Shown: positions 29,031 through 37,924, counted from the stretch's first letter. The stretch: DNA of 64,000 nt from Gammaproteobacteria bacterium (GCA_013178375.1 JABLXQ010000013.1:1-64000), one strand, 5' to 3'. The notes: generated by a model not told the origin, from the letters alone. Numbers and translations: made by a program.

Positions 29031-30203
29031 ATGTCTGATCCCTTCCAGCTGAAACAGCGGCTGCGCGACAAACAGCAACAGCATTTGTATCGTCGCCGTC
29101 GTCTGCTGGAATCGGCGCAGGGCGCCCGTGTGCGCGTTGATGACCGAGACGTGCTGAATTTCTGCAGCAACGATTACCTGGGGCTTGCCAGTCATCCCCG
29201 CGTGATTGCTGCGCTGCAAAGCGCAGCGGCGGAGATGGGCGTGGGCAGTGGCGCATCGCATCTGGTGATCGGCCACAGCCGGTTTCATCATCAGCTGGAA
29301 GAAAAACTTGCCGCGTTTGTGAAGCGTCCACGGGCGCTGCTGTTTTCCACGGGTTATATGGCGAATCTCGGCGTGATCAGCACGCTGGTGGATCGCAACG
29401 ATATCGTGCTGGAAGACAAGCTCAATCATGCCTCGTTGCTGGATGGTGCATTGCTGAGTCGTGGCCAGTTGCAGCGTTATCACCACAATGATGTGAATAA
29501 TCTGCGCGAACGGTTAAATGCGCTGGATGGTAAGCGTGCGCTGGTAGTGACGGATTCCGTGTTCAGCATGGATGGCGATGTGGCGCCACTGCGGGAAATT
29601 GCCACTGCCTGTGCGGAACAGAATGCATGGTTGATGGTGGACGATGCCCACGGTTTTGGCGTGCTGGGCGAGCAGGGTCGCGGTGTGCTGGATCATTTTC
29701 ATCTGAACACCGAGCAGGTGCCGGTGTACATGGCGACCCTGGGCAAGGCGCTGGGCAGCTACGGCGCGTTTGTTGCGGGCAGTGATGATCTGATCGAGTG
29801 TCTGATCCAGGAATGCCGGCCGTATATTTACACCACCGCCATGCCGCCCGCTGTTGCTGCCGCCACCCTGGAAAGCCTGCAGCTGTTACAGGATGAAAGC
29901 TGGCGCGTCGAACACCTGCACGCGCTGATCCGTCAATTCCGCAATGGAGCCATGCAGCGGGGAATTGAATTGTCGGAATCGCACACGGCGATCCAGCCGT
30001 TGATTGTCGGTGAATCCGGAAAAGCCCTGCAGCTTAGCGAAAAACTGCTGCAACAAAACATCCTGGTGGGTGCAATCCGTCCACCCAGCGTGCCCAACAA
30101 CACGGCGCGTCTGCGCATCACCCTCAGCGCTGCGCACACCGAATCCGATATCGAACAATTGCTGGATGTGTTGCATGCAGCATTGCAGTCCTTCGAGGAA
30201 TAA
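29031..30203 (+). CDS. bioF: 8-amino-7-oxononanoate synthase
   Basis: A 390-residue PLP enzyme that condenses pimeloyl-ACP with L-alanine. Conserved parts include LNFCSNDYLGLASHP, the DDAHGFGVLGEQGRG motif holding PLP, and TLGKALGSYGAF with the Schiff-base lysine. Ten bases separate it from bioB. Normal length and no anomalies; it belongs to the alpha-oxoamine synthase family and the biotin neighbours fix the identity as BioF. Confidence 0.97.
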   Translation: MSDPFQLKQRLRDKQQQHLYRRRRLLESAQGARVRVDDRDVLNFCSNDYLGLASHPRVIAALQSAAAEMGVGSGASHLVIGHSRFHHQLEEKLAAFVKRPRALLFSTGYMANLGVISTLVDRNDIVLEDKLNHASLLDGALLSRGQLQRYHHNDVNNLRERLNALDGKRALVVTDSVFSMDGDVAPLREIATACAEQNAWLMVDDAHGFGVLGEQGRGVLDHFHLNTEQVPVYMATLGKALGSYGAFVAGSDDLIECLIQECRPYIYTTAMPPAVAAATLESLQLLQDESWRVEHLHALIRQFRNGAMQRGIELSESHTAIQPLIVGESGKALQLSEKLLQQNILVGAIRPPSVPNNTARLRITLSAAHTESDIEQLLDVLHAALQSFEE

Positions 30204-30206
30204 ATC

Positions 30207-31010
30207 ATGGCGCTGACGCTGTACCATGACACCTATACCCATACCGGCAGCAACGCATGTCCCGCCGATCTGGTGCTGTTGCACGGCTGGGGCCTGCACA
30301 GCCTGGTGTGGGATGCGGTAATGCCGGCGTTGCTGGAACAGTTTCAGGTGACAGTCATCGATCTGCCGGGTCTGGGTCGCAGCCCGGTGCCGGGGGGTGA
30401 CTACAATCTGGATTATCTGGTGGAGCATGTGCTGGCGGTGGCGCCACAACGTGCCGTCTGGATTGGCTGGTCCCTCGGCGGCATGGTGGCGATGCAGGTT
30501 GCCGTGCAGTTTCCCGAACGCGTAAAAGCGCTGATCACCGTCGCCAGCACACCGCAGTTCGTTGCGGACGAGCGCTGGCCCAGCGCGCTGAAGCCGGAAC
30601 TGCTACAGGGCTTTCGCAATCTGCTGGACGAAGACTGGGAAGGCACCCTGATCCGCTTTCTTGCCCTGCAATGCAAGGACAGCGACAGCATGCGCGATGA
30701 TGTGCGCATTCTGAAAGAAATCGTCTATTTCCACGGTCTGCCCGCACAAAAAGCGCTGCGCTGCGGACTGGACATCCTGCGCGATGTCCGCCTGCTGGAC
30801 GAACTGCAAAAAATCCAGTGCCCCACACTGCACATATTCGGCGAAAAAGACAATCTGGTGCCAGTGAGTGCCAGGAGCACGCTGCGCCAGTTTCAGCCCG
30901 ACGCCCAGACCGCTGTCATCAAGGGCGTGAGCCATGTGCCGTTCCTGTCCGCGCCGGAACTGTTTGTCGCCGCCTGTCGCGATTTTTTCAGTGAGCACAG
31001 GCTGGCATGA
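30207..31010 (+). CDS. bioH: Pimeloyl-ACP methyl ester carboxylesterase
   Basis: A 267-residue alpha/beta hydrolase that removes the methyl ester from pimeloyl-ACP methyl ester and so ends chain extension. The nucleophile elbow is GWSLGG, with the acid in FGEKDNLVPVSA and the histidine in GVSHVPFLSAPE. It starts three bases after bioF and its TGA stop overlaps the start of bioC. The family alone is broad; the operon position makes BioH secure. Confidence 0.95.
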   Translation: MALTLYHDTYTHTGSNACPADLVLLHGWGLHSLVWDAVMPALLEQFQVTVIDLPGLGRSPVPGGDYNLDYLVEHVLAVAPQRAVWIGWSLGGMVAMQVAVQFPERVKALITVASTPQFVADERWPSALKPELLQGFRNLLDEDWEGTLIRFLALQCKDSDSMRDDVRILKEIVYFHGLPAQKALRCGLDILRDVRLLDELQKIQCPTLHIFGEKDNLVPVSARSTLRQFQPDAQTAVIKGVSHVPFLSAPELFVAACRDFFSEHRLA

Positions 31011-31912
31011 TGACCGCGATCCGAAGCGCCGATGAGATGGGTCAGCCGGCTGTGGTTGCGACGCCGGTCGCAGTGTCGGTCGCGGACAATCACGCCGCGC
31101 CGAAAACCCCTGCCCCCGTCAACAAGCGCGCCGTGGCGCAAAGTTTCAGTCGTGCCGCGCAGCAGTATGACCAGGTTGCGCAGCTGCAGATGCAGGTGGG
31201 TCAGCAACTGTTGGCGGCGATTCAGTCCCCGGCGGAACAGCGCGAAAAAATCGTAGCGCTCGACATCGGTTGCGGCACCGGCAATCTCACCCGGCACCTG
31301 CAACCGTTCTGCGACACACTCGTTGCCCTGGACTTCGCTCCCGGCATGCTGCAATTCGCCAGCGAACATCACGGTGACAGCATCCAGCATTTCATCTGCG
31401 CCGACGCCGACGCCCTGCCTTTTGCGCCTGCGAGTTTCGATCTGGTGTTCAGCAATTTCGCCTTGCAGTGGTGCGAATCCCTGCCGGCGCTGTTCCACAA
31501 TCTGTTCACCTTGTTGCGCCCTGGTGGCCGGCTGGTTTTTTCCATTCCCGGCGACGGTACCCTGCGGGAATTGCAGCACAGCTGGCAGCAGGCCGATCCG
31601 TTCCACCGCCATGTGAACACATTCGTAACCGCGCCGCAGGTGTGCGATGCGCTGCAAAATGCCGGCTTTCAACTGTATGTCGTGCAGGAAGAGCCAGTGA
31701 TCATGCGGTACGCCAGCGTGCGGGAACTGACCCATGAACTCAAAACGCTCGGCGCACATATTGTGAATGGCGAGCGCAACCGGCAGCTCACTGGCAAGCG
31801 CGTTGTAGCTGGCATGCTGCAGGCTTACGAAAAACTGCGTGGCGGCGATGGCAAATTGCCCGCTACCTGGAACATCATCCGCGCCAGCGCGCGAAAACCG
31901 GCTTCCGACTAA
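31007..31912 (+). CDS. bioC: Malonyl-ACP O-methyltransferase
   Basis: A 301-residue SAM-dependent methyltransferase that caps malonyl-ACP to begin pimeloyl synthesis. The SAM site is VALDIGCGTGNLTRHL; RAVAQSFSRAAQQYDQVAQLQ ahead of it is typical of BioC. The first 40 residues (ATPVAVSVADNHAAPKTPAP) are a low-complexity extension not needed by the family. ATG 31007 and ATG 31010 are both possible; both overlap the bioH stop. Confidence 0.96.
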   Translation: MMTAIRSADEMGQPAVVATPVAVSVADNHAAPKTPAPVNKRAVAQSFSRAAQQYDQVAQLQMQVGQQLLAAIQSPAEQREKIVALDIGCGTGNLTRHLQPFCDTLVALDFAPGMLQFASEHHGDSIQHFICADADALPFAPASFDLVFSNFALQWCESLPALFHNLFTLLRPGGRLVFSIPGDGTLRELQHSWQQADPFHRHVNTFVTAPQVCDALQNAGFQLYVVQEEPVIMRYASVRELTHELKTLGAHIVNGERNRQLTGKRVVAGMLQAYEKLRGGDGKLPATWNIIRASARKPASD

Positions 31913-31975
31913 GCTGCGCTACTGCTTTTGCGCTTGCACAATCCCTGTTAAGTCCCAGCTGAGGAACCTTCGTTC

Positions 31976-32689
31976 GTGAAAAAAGCCCGCTTCTTCATCA
32001 CCGGAACCGATACTGACGCCGGCAAGACCGTTGCCACGCTCGCCCTGCTGCATGCCTTCAAACAGCAGGGTCTGCAAACCGTTGCGCTGAAACCGCTGGC
32101 GGCCGGCTGTGAATCAATCGACGGCGAACTGCGCAACGCCGACGCGGTGCAACTGCAAAACGCTGCCACCGTGCATCTGCCCTATGACCAGGTGAATCCA
32201 GTGTCGCTGAAGGATGCGGTGGCGCCCCATATCGCCGCCAGCAGGGAAGGGCGCAAGCTGCTGGCGTCCCGCATCGTCGGGCTGGTGCGCGGCGCCCTGA
32301 TGGTTCCTGCCGATGTCTATCTGGTGGAGGGTGCAGGCGGCTGGTACGTGCCGCTGAACGAACGTGAAACCCAGGCCAATCTGGTGAAAGACCTTCAGAT
32401 TCCGGTGATCCTGGTGGTGGGCATGCGGTTGGGTTGCCTCAACCACGCCATCCTGTCGGCCCGGTCCATTCAGCTGGATGGCGTGCGGGTGGCCGGCTGG
32501 ATCGCCAACTGCGTGCAGCCGGCCAGAGCGCCGTATATGGATGGCCCCGAGCTGGACGCCAACGTCGCCATTCTGCAGGACATGCTGTCCGCCCCCTGCC
32601 TGGGGGTGATTCCCTATTGCCAGCCGCTGGATCTCGACGTCATGGCGGCTTCGATCCAGACGGATTTGTTATTAAAACCCTATCGTTAG
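31976..32689 (+). CDS. bioD: Dethiobiotin synthetase
   Basis: A 237-residue enzyme that closes the ureido ring of dethiobiotin using ATP and CO2. The P-loop is FFITGTDTDAGKTVA near the start, followed by LKPLAAGCE and, later, LVEGAGGWYVPL. The start is GTG 31976 after GAGGAACC. It ends the bio operon; a weak AAAGGA / TCCTTT repeat follows near 32700-32720 but is not a convincing terminator. bioA is not in the window. Confidence 0.97.
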   Translation: MKKARFFITGTDTDAGKTVATLALLHAFKQQGLQTVALKPLAAGCESIDGELRNADAVQLQNAATVHLPYDQVNPVSLKDAVAPHIAASREGRKLLASRIVGLVRGALMVPADVYLVEGAGGWYVPLNERETQANLVKDLQIPVILVVGMRLGCLNHAILSARSIQLDGVRVAGWIANCVQPARAPYMDGPELDANVAILQDMLSAPCLGVIPYCQPLDLDVMAASIQTDLLLKPYR

Positions 32690-32829
32690 GCTCAGCCCAA
32701 AGGATCGTGCAGGTCCTTTCATGGCTACAAATTGATCATAATTCGCGCAGTTTGACTTCCTGAACTATACTGACTCCATAGCCCTGAAACCGTCCCGGTT
32801 CGGGGCCGGAACCGCTCAGAGGTTGTAAT

Positions 32830-33063
32830 ATGGCGATTGGTTCGATCATGGGAAATGGCGTTGCCGGCATTCACAAGGGTCTCAATACCGTGACCCGGGC
32901 CAGCTCCCAGATAGCCCAGGTGGGCGTGTCGGAAGATCCGATGAAGGATCTGACCGAAGGCGCCATCAGCCTGCTGCAGGGTAAATTGCAGGTGCAGGCG
33001 TCCGCGAAAGTGCTCGAAACAGCCAACAAGACCATGGGCAGCATTATCGACATTGAAGTCTGA
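32830..33063 (+). CDS. Small PA0505-like protein resembling a flagellar axial D0 domain
   Basis: A 77-residue protein of unknown function. Its first 35 residues (GNGVAGIHKGLNTVTRASSQ and following) resemble the N-terminal helix of rod and hook proteins. Its last 35 (LLQGKLQVQASAKVLETANK then TMGSIIDIEV) resemble their C-terminal helix, which in FlgC or FlgG reads AKVLKTADEMLGSLLDI. The middle domain is absent. No signal peptide. It starts after AGAGG and lies 27 bases before the SprA-related gene, probably in one transcript. In Pseudomonas a small gene of the same length also follows bioD. Confidence 0.75.
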   Translation: MAIGSIMGNGVAGIHKGLNTVTRASSQIAQVGVSEDPMKDLTEGAISLLQGKLQVQASAKVLETANKTMGSIIDIEV

Positions 33064-33090
33064 GCCAGAGCCACAACGACAGGTGAAGAC

Positions 33091-34080
33091 ATGCTTATCC
33101 AGCCACCGGTACAAAGCGCTACCCAGGTAGCGACATTTGTGAATTCGATGTCCGCCACGGGCGTCGAGCAGCCGGTCGTGCGTGCCGGCATCATGCCGGT
33201 GGATGAGTCCAAACCCGATGCCGCTGCCCAAAACCCCCTCAGGAATTTCCAGCTGGAGGAAAACCCTTCCAGAGCCGGCAAGGCTGCGACCGGAAAGGAT
33301 GCCACCCCATCCGGTGAAGCCGGACAAAAGGATTCCGCGCAGACTGCCACGCCCAAAAGCGAAGCCGCCCGTGAGCAGGAACAGGTGGAGGCAGACCGCG
33401 TCGTCATCGAACAGCTCAAGGCACGTGATCGCGAAGTGCGGGTGCATGAAGCGGCCCATGCCGCCGTCGGTGGCCAGTACGCCGGCTCTCCCTCCCTGCA
33501 ATATACCCGTGGTCCTGATGGCAAGAATTACGCAACCGGCGGGGAAGTGGGAATCAGCACATCCGCCGTGTCCGGCGATCCCCAGGCCACCATCGAGAAG
33601 GCCCGGGTGATCCGCGCTGCCGCCATGGCGCCGGCGCAGCCTTCCGCGCAGGACCGTCGCGTGGCAGCGGAGGCCACCCAGATGGAAGTGGAAGCCCGCA
33701 CCGAAATGTTGACCATGGAGGCCAAGGAGCAGTTGGCCGCTGAAAAGGCCCGCGCCGAAAAACTGGATGAGGAAAAGACCCGCAAGGCGCCAGAGGAAAG
33801 CGCCGCGCCGGTAGAGGAAGACGTTGCGGCGGAACAAGCCAAACCTGAAAAACCCGTCATCCAGGCGGTGAGGCCAGCTGCCAGCCAGGACGAAGACAGC
33901 GCCCGTACTGACGAAGAAACCAGGGAAGAACCTGCCAGTGAACCCCGCCCCAATGCCCGCCAGCAACTGGAGAAAATCCTGCTGGGATCCCGTGGCCTGC
34001 TGGTGGATGCCAACCAGTTGGGCCTGGTGGACCCCGGGAACCCTTTCGGTCAGAGCGGCTACCTCGACGTCCTGGCCTGA
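33091..34080 (+). CDS. SprA-related putative metallopeptidase
   Basis: A 329-residue protein of the SprA-related family. The zinc-peptidase-like motif HEAAH is at residues 119-123, inside VRVHEAAHAAVGGQYAGSPS, followed by YTRGPDGKNYATGGEVGIST and a conserved helix with KARVIRAAAMAPAQPS. The first 100 residues are low-complexity, and the 180 after the domain are charged and Ala/Glu/Lys-rich with a coiled-coil look (EAKEQLAAEKARAEKLDEEK). No signal peptide is seen. The peptidase activity is inferred from the motif only. It starts after AGGTGAAG and follows the small axial-like gene. Confidence 0.82.
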   Translation: MLIQPPVQSATQVATFVNSMSATGVEQPVVRAGIMPVDESKPDAAAQNPLRNFQLEENPSRAGKAATGKDATPSGEAGQKDSAQTATPKSEAAREQEQVEADRVVIEQLKARDREVRVHEAAHAAVGGQYAGSPSLQYTRGPDGKNYATGGEVGISTSAVSGDPQATIEKARVIRAAAMAPAQPSAQDRRVAAEATQMEVEARTEMLTMEAKEQLAAEKARAEKLDEEKTRKAPEESAAPVEEDVAAEQAKPEKPVIQAVRPAASQDEDSARTDEETREEPASEPRPNARQQLEKILLGSRGLLVDANQLGLVDPGNPFGQSGYLDVLA

Positions 34081-34508
34081 TCCAGGCTGCCGCAGTCCGT
34101 CACCCTGTCATTCCAGCCCTGTAAACATTCTTTCCCATGTATGAATAGTGTAACCGTGGCTTGACGAAATAAAACATGTGTTTGAAACTTGTGTTTGGCA
34201 GTCGCGCAAATTCGGATGGCGAAGCTAACTGTTTGAAAATGGCTCGAATTGTCGTCAAAAGCGCGCGACCTCGCAGTCATGAAAAATTCTAACGCTTGTT
34301 TGAAAACATCGGGTAGTATCCCAGACCGATAGGGTCCGGCGTGTCCGGGCGACCCTGTGGTAGCGGAATTGGCAAGCAGTCTCCGCGATGTTGATTGCCG
34401 TTCCGGCATAACAGTTACAACAAAGGCTCCCGGTGGTATCTGCCGGCCGGGGTTTGAATCAGGTTGTAGTATTACCCGCGTCGAACAGCGGGTGGAGAGG
34501 GTAGAACG
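34081..34508 (+). promoter_or_regulatory. Long regulatory leader of the acyl-CoA dehydrogenase gene
   Basis: This 428-base gap holds no credible gene. It has three exact copies of TGTTTGAAA at 34179-34187, 34230-34238 and 34297-34305, a PsrA-like box at 34184-34198, and near the gene several hairpins: AGGGTC / GACCCT at 34331-34356 and ACCCGC / GCGGGT at 34474-34493. The last directly abuts the ribosome site GGAGAGGG at 34494-34501. I could not place a convincing promoter. Confidence 0.5.
34184..34198. promoter_or_regulatory. Candidate PsrA-type (TetR family) operator
   Basis: GAAAC-TTGT-GTTTGG fits the pattern (G/C)AAAC-N2to4-GTTTG(G/C) reported for PsrA, a fatty-acid-sensing repressor of lipid genes in Pseudomonas. 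It lies about 310 bases ahead of an acyl-CoA dehydrogenase, a known class of PsrA target. The match is to a short motif, and no psrA gene is in the window. Confidence 0.45.
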
Positions 34509-36311
34509 ATGCCAGCTTACAAAGCACCCAGACGAGACATCCAGTTCTTGCTGCACGAAGTGTTCGATGCAGAAGAGCATTACAAGACCCTGCGCGGCGA
34601 CGAGGATGTCAACCGCGATCTGGTCGATGCCATCGTGGAAGAAGCGGCCAAGTTCTGCGAAAACGAACTGGCTCCCCTCAACCGCTCCGGCGACGAGGAA
34701 GGCTGCGGTTTCGACAACGGCGCGGTGACCACTCCCAAGGGCTTCAAGGAAGCCTACCAGAAGTACGTTGAGGGCGGCTGGCCCGCTCTGTCTGCGTCGG
34801 TGGAGGACGGCGGTCAGGGCCTGCCCAACTCGCTGGGCATCGTCATGAGCGAAATGATGGGCACTGCCAACTGGTCCTGGGGCATGTACCCCGGCCTCAG
34901 CCACGGCGCCATCAAGACCCTGGAACAGCACGGCACCCACGAGCAGAAGGAAACCTTCCTGACCCGTCTGATCAGTGGCGAGTGGACCGGCACCATGTGT
35001 CTGACCGAACCCCACTGCGGTACCGACCTGGGCATCCTGCGCACCAAGGCCGAACCCAATGCCGACGGCTCCTACGCCATCACCGGTACCAAGATCTTCA
35101 TTTCCGCTGGCGAACACGACATGGTGGACAACATCATCCACATCGTGCTGGCCCGCCTGCCGGATGCGCCGAAAGGCACCAAGGGCATCTCCCTGTTCAT
35201 CGTGCCGAAAATGAATGTCAACGCCGACGGCTCCATCGCCGGGCGCAACACGGTCACCTGCGGTTCCATCGAGCACAAGATGGGCATCAAGGCATCCGCC
35301 ACCTGCGTGATGAACTTCGACAAGGCGAAAGGCTTCCTGATTGGTCCGCCGAACCGCGGCCTGAACTGCATGTTCACTTTCATGAACACTGCGCGCGTCG
35401 GTACCGCCATTCAGGGCGTATCCGCCGCTGAGGCTTCCTACCAGGGCGCCCTGACTTACGCCAAAGACCGTCTGGCCATGCGCGCCCTGACCGGCCCGAA
35501 ATTTCCCAACAAGGAAGCGGACCCGATTATTGTGCACCCCGATGTGCGCCGGATGTTGCTAACTCAGAAGGCGTTCGCAGAAGGCGGCCGCGCGCTGATT
35601 TATTATCTGGCCCAGCACTCCGACATCGTTGAGCAGGGCAAGGATGAAGACGCGAAAAAAGCGTCCGACGACATGATGGCGTTTCTGACGCCGATCGCCA
35701 AAGCCTTCTGTACCGAGACCGGTCTGGAAGCAGCCAACCACGGCGTGCAGGTGTTCGGTGGTCATGGTTTCATTCGCGAGTGGGGCATGGAACAGATCGT
35801 GCGCGACACGCGCATTGCCACATTGTACGAAGGCACCACCGGCGTACAGGCACTGGATCTGCTTGGCCGCAAGGTCATGCTGACACAAGGCGGATTGCTG
35901 AAGAACTTCACCAAACTGGTGCACAAGTTCTGCAAGGAGAACGAAAGCAACGCCGCTCTCCGCGAGTTCGTTGAACCGCTGGCTGCCGCGAACAAGGAGT
36001 GGGGCGATGTGACCACTCAGATCGGCATGAAAGCGATGATGAATCAGGATGAAATCGGCGCCGCTGCGGTGGACTATCTGATGTACAGCGGGTATATTAC
36101 GCTCGCATATTTCTGGGCCATGATGGCGAAAGTTGCCAGCGAAAAACTGGCGGAAGGCACTGGTGATACCGGCTTCTACACTGCCAAAGTCCAGACAGCA
36201 CGATTCTACTTCAAGCGCATTCTGCCGCGCACCAAGTCACTGGTGGAAACCATGAACAGCGGCGTCAACAGCTTGATGGATATGGAAGTCGACAACTTCG
36301 GCTTCTATTGA
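34509..36311 (+). CDS. Acyl-CoA dehydrogenase with C-terminal extension
   Basis: A 600-residue FAD-dependent acyl-CoA dehydrogenase, longer than the classic 380-residue form, like the DmdC / PA0506 group. FAD-binding parts are MCLTEPHCGTDLG and ITGTKIFISAGEHD; the active-site glutamate lies in RIATLYEGTTGVQALDLLG. A C-terminal acetyl-CoA dehydrogenase-like domain follows. It would take the first oxidative step in breakdown of acyl-CoAs; the chain length or a sulfur substrate cannot be told. Relatives occur as tandem copies after bioD in Pseudomonas, here a single copy. It ends in a terminator. Confidence 0.93.
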   Translation: MPAYKAPRRDIQFLLHEVFDAEEHYKTLRGDEDVNRDLVDAIVEEAAKFCENELAPLNRSGDEEGCGFDNGAVTTPKGFKEAYQKYVEGGWPALSASVEDGGQGLPNSLGIVMSEMMGTANWSWGMYPGLSHGAIKTLEQHGTHEQKETFLTRLISGEWTGTMCLTEPHCGTDLGILRTKAEPNADGSYAITGTKIFISAGEHDMVDNIIHIVLARLPDAPKGTKGISLFIVPKMNVNADGSIAGRNTVTCGSIEHKMGIKASATCVMNFDKAKGFLIGPPNRGLNCMFTFMNTARVGTAIQGVSAAEASYQGALTYAKDRLAMRALTGPKFPNKEADPIIVHPDVRRMLLTQKAFAEGGRALIYYLAQHSDIVEQGKDEDAKKASDDMMAFLTPIAKAFCTETGLEAANHGVQVFGGHGFIREWGMEQIVRDTRIATLYEGTTGVQALDLLGRKVMLTQGGLLKNFTKLVHKFCKENESNAALREFVEPLAAANKEWGDVTTQIGMKAMMNQDEIGAAAVDYLMYSGYITLAYFWAMMAKVASEKLAEGTGDTGFYTAKVQTARFYFKRILPRTKSLVETMNSGVNSLMDMEVDNFGFY

Positions 36312-36338
36312 TTGAAACAGTTCCCTCTGTAGTCCTTT

Positions 36339-36363
36339 GCCCGCCAACCGCGGGCTTTTTTTT
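36339..36363 (+). terminator. Rho-independent terminator after the acyl-CoA dehydrogenase
   Basis: GCCCGC (36339-36344) pairs with GCGGGC (36350-36355) across CAACC, followed by eight T residues. It lies 28 bases after the stop codon. Confidence 0.9.
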
Positions 36364-36421
36364 GTCTGGTGTTTGCTGGCGAGATTTGAATGTCAGGCAG
36401 GCTGGACAACTGACAGAAATT

Positions 36422-36467
36422 AAAAAGGGCGGCAGGTTGTTGCACCATGCCGCCCCGTATTTTTTTG
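36422..36467. terminator. Bidirectional terminator
   Basis: GGGCGGCA (36427-36434) pairs with TGCCGCCC (36448-36455) around a 13-base loop. On the minus strand it is followed by TTTTT, so it can end the coiled-coil gene; on the plus strand CGTA and seven T follow. Confidence 0.8.
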
Positions 36468-36490
36468 TCGATCTTATTTGAGCAGATACG

Positions 36491-37924
36491 TTATTTGACC
36501 AGATCAGTCCAGGATTTGCCGGTGCCTTTCTCCTTGCCCTTGTCGGATTCCAGAGAACCCAGGTCTTCATCGACATCACCCACATCGACATCATCAAATT
36601 TGGCTGCTTCTGCCGCTTCTTTCTTGGCTTGTTCATTGGCTTTCTGGGCCGCGGCATCAGCCTGCTGTTTCTGTTTTACAGCTTCGGCATCCTTGCGCGC
36701 CTGTTCCTCGGCCAGACGTTTGCGCTCTTCATCCAGTTTGGCCTGACGTGCAGCATCCTCCTTCGCTTTCTGATTACGGGAGGCCAGTGCGGTTTTTTGG
36801 TTCTTGATGCTGGCTGCAGCGCGGGTCTGGCAGGATTCGGTTGAATTCATCAGCTGGGAGAATTCCTGGCTCGCCTTCCAGTCAGCATACTGTTGCACTG
36901 ACGCGATCAACTTGCTGTTGGCAGTGATTTTCCGTTTCAGCGCGGCCGAATTGTTGAAGTCTGCTTCTGCGCGGGTCAGGTCGGTTTCGTCGTTGAAGCG
37001 CTCGCTGGATTTGATGGAAGATTCGCAGGCGGCCATCGACTGTTTCAATACGGCTGTGCCGTCCAGAATCTCTTTCTCGATGCCGCGCTTGTTCTTGGTG
37101 GCCGTGCGGATGTAGCCCGACACTTCGCCTTCGCAGGCGGTAGCGCTGTCCACCAGCTTCTTCAGGCTCTGACTTTCAGGGCGTTCCGGCTGGGCCGACA
37201 TGGTGGCAAAGGCGTCGCCATTTTCCCGCGCGGCCTTCTTGAATTTCATGGCGTTGTTCAGCTGCTGGTTGACTGCGTCCAGGCTGTTGAGCGAGAACTT
37301 GGGTGATGTGATGGCGGTCTTCGCGCCGGTACATTCAGTCAGGAAGCTTTGATAGTCGGTGGCTGCCTTGGTCATGGCGGCGGCTACTGCGCTTTCCTTG
37401 AGGGAGGCTTCTGCCAGTTTTTCCTCCACCCGCGAACAGGCTCGGACCTTCGACGCCATGGCGAAGACTTCCATGATGGTTTCGGTGATGATGAAGGCGT
37501 CATCGCGATAGCGCTTGTATTCATCCAGGTTGGTCTGGGCAGTGGGGACATCGCCGCTGTCCAGCGCGGTTTTGGCGGTGTCACAATAGGTAAAGCCTTT
37601 CTCCAGAATCGGGGTGGCCTCGGCACGCTTGATATCCAGTTCCACCCGTTCGCAATAGCGCAGGTTCTTGTCCATGTCGCGCTGGGTGGTGCTCAGGATG
37701 CTGCCGTCGATCGCGGTGGCTTTGTCGAGCGTTTTCAGATAGGTATCGAATTTTTTCTTGGCGCCGTTGAGATCCTTGGTGCGCAGGGTATTGGCTTCCG
37801 TGCATTCCTTGAACCCTCTCAGATACTCGTTCACAGCGTCTTCGAAACTGTCTGCCATGGCTATGCCCGGCAGGAGCAGCAGGGACGCCAGCAGTAGGGT
37901 TTGGGTTGTCTTGGATTGCGCCAT
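36491..37924 (-). CDS. Secreted coiled-coil protein of unknown function
   Basis: A 477-residue protein not recognised. A signal peptide (KTTQTLLLASLLLLPGIAMA) ends near residue 24, so it is exported. The mature part is mostly helical and has about ten cysteines spaced along the chain (for example FKECTEAN, RYCERVEL, FTYCDTAK, ACSRVEE), perhaps disulfides. Near the end, KAKEDAARQAKLDEERKRLA to KKEAAEAAK is a long charged coiled coil, followed by an acidic DVDVGDVDEDLGS stretch. Start at 37924 (MAQSKTT) with AGGTG upstream. Monocistronic, with its own terminator. Confidence 0.75.
   Translation of the reverse strand: MAQSKTTQTLLLASLLLLPGIAMADSFEDAVNEYLRGFKECTEANTLRTKDLNGAKKKFDTYLKTLDKATAIDGSILSTTQRDMDKNLRYCERVELDIKRAEATPILEKGFTYCDTAKTALDSGDVPTAQTNLDEYKRYRDDAFIITETIMEVFAMASKVRACSRVEEKLAEASLKESAVAAAMTKAATDYQSFLTECTGAKTAITSPKFSLNSLDAVNQQLNNAMKFKKAARENGDAFATMSAQPERPESQSLKKLVDSATACEGEVSGYIRTATKNKRGIEKEILDGTAVLKQSMAACESSIKSSERFNDETDLTRAEADFNNSAALKRKITANSKLIASVQQYADWKASQEFSQLMNSTESCQTRAAASIKNQKTALASRNQKAKEDAARQAKLDEERKRLAEEQARKDAEAVKQKQQADAAAQKANEQAKKEAAEAAKFDDVDVGDVDEDLGSLESDKGKEKGTGKSWTDLVK

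Noticed and set aside
32700..32720. Terminator after bioD
   Set aside because: AAAGGA / TCCTTT can pair, but there is no T-run and the loop is long.
34358..34460. tRNA-like words (GTAGCGGAATTGGCAAGC and GGTTTGAATC) ahead of the acyl-CoA dehydrogenase
   Set aside because: They recall D- and T-arms of a leucine tRNA, but I cannot pair an acceptor stem or anticodon arm and no CCA end fits.
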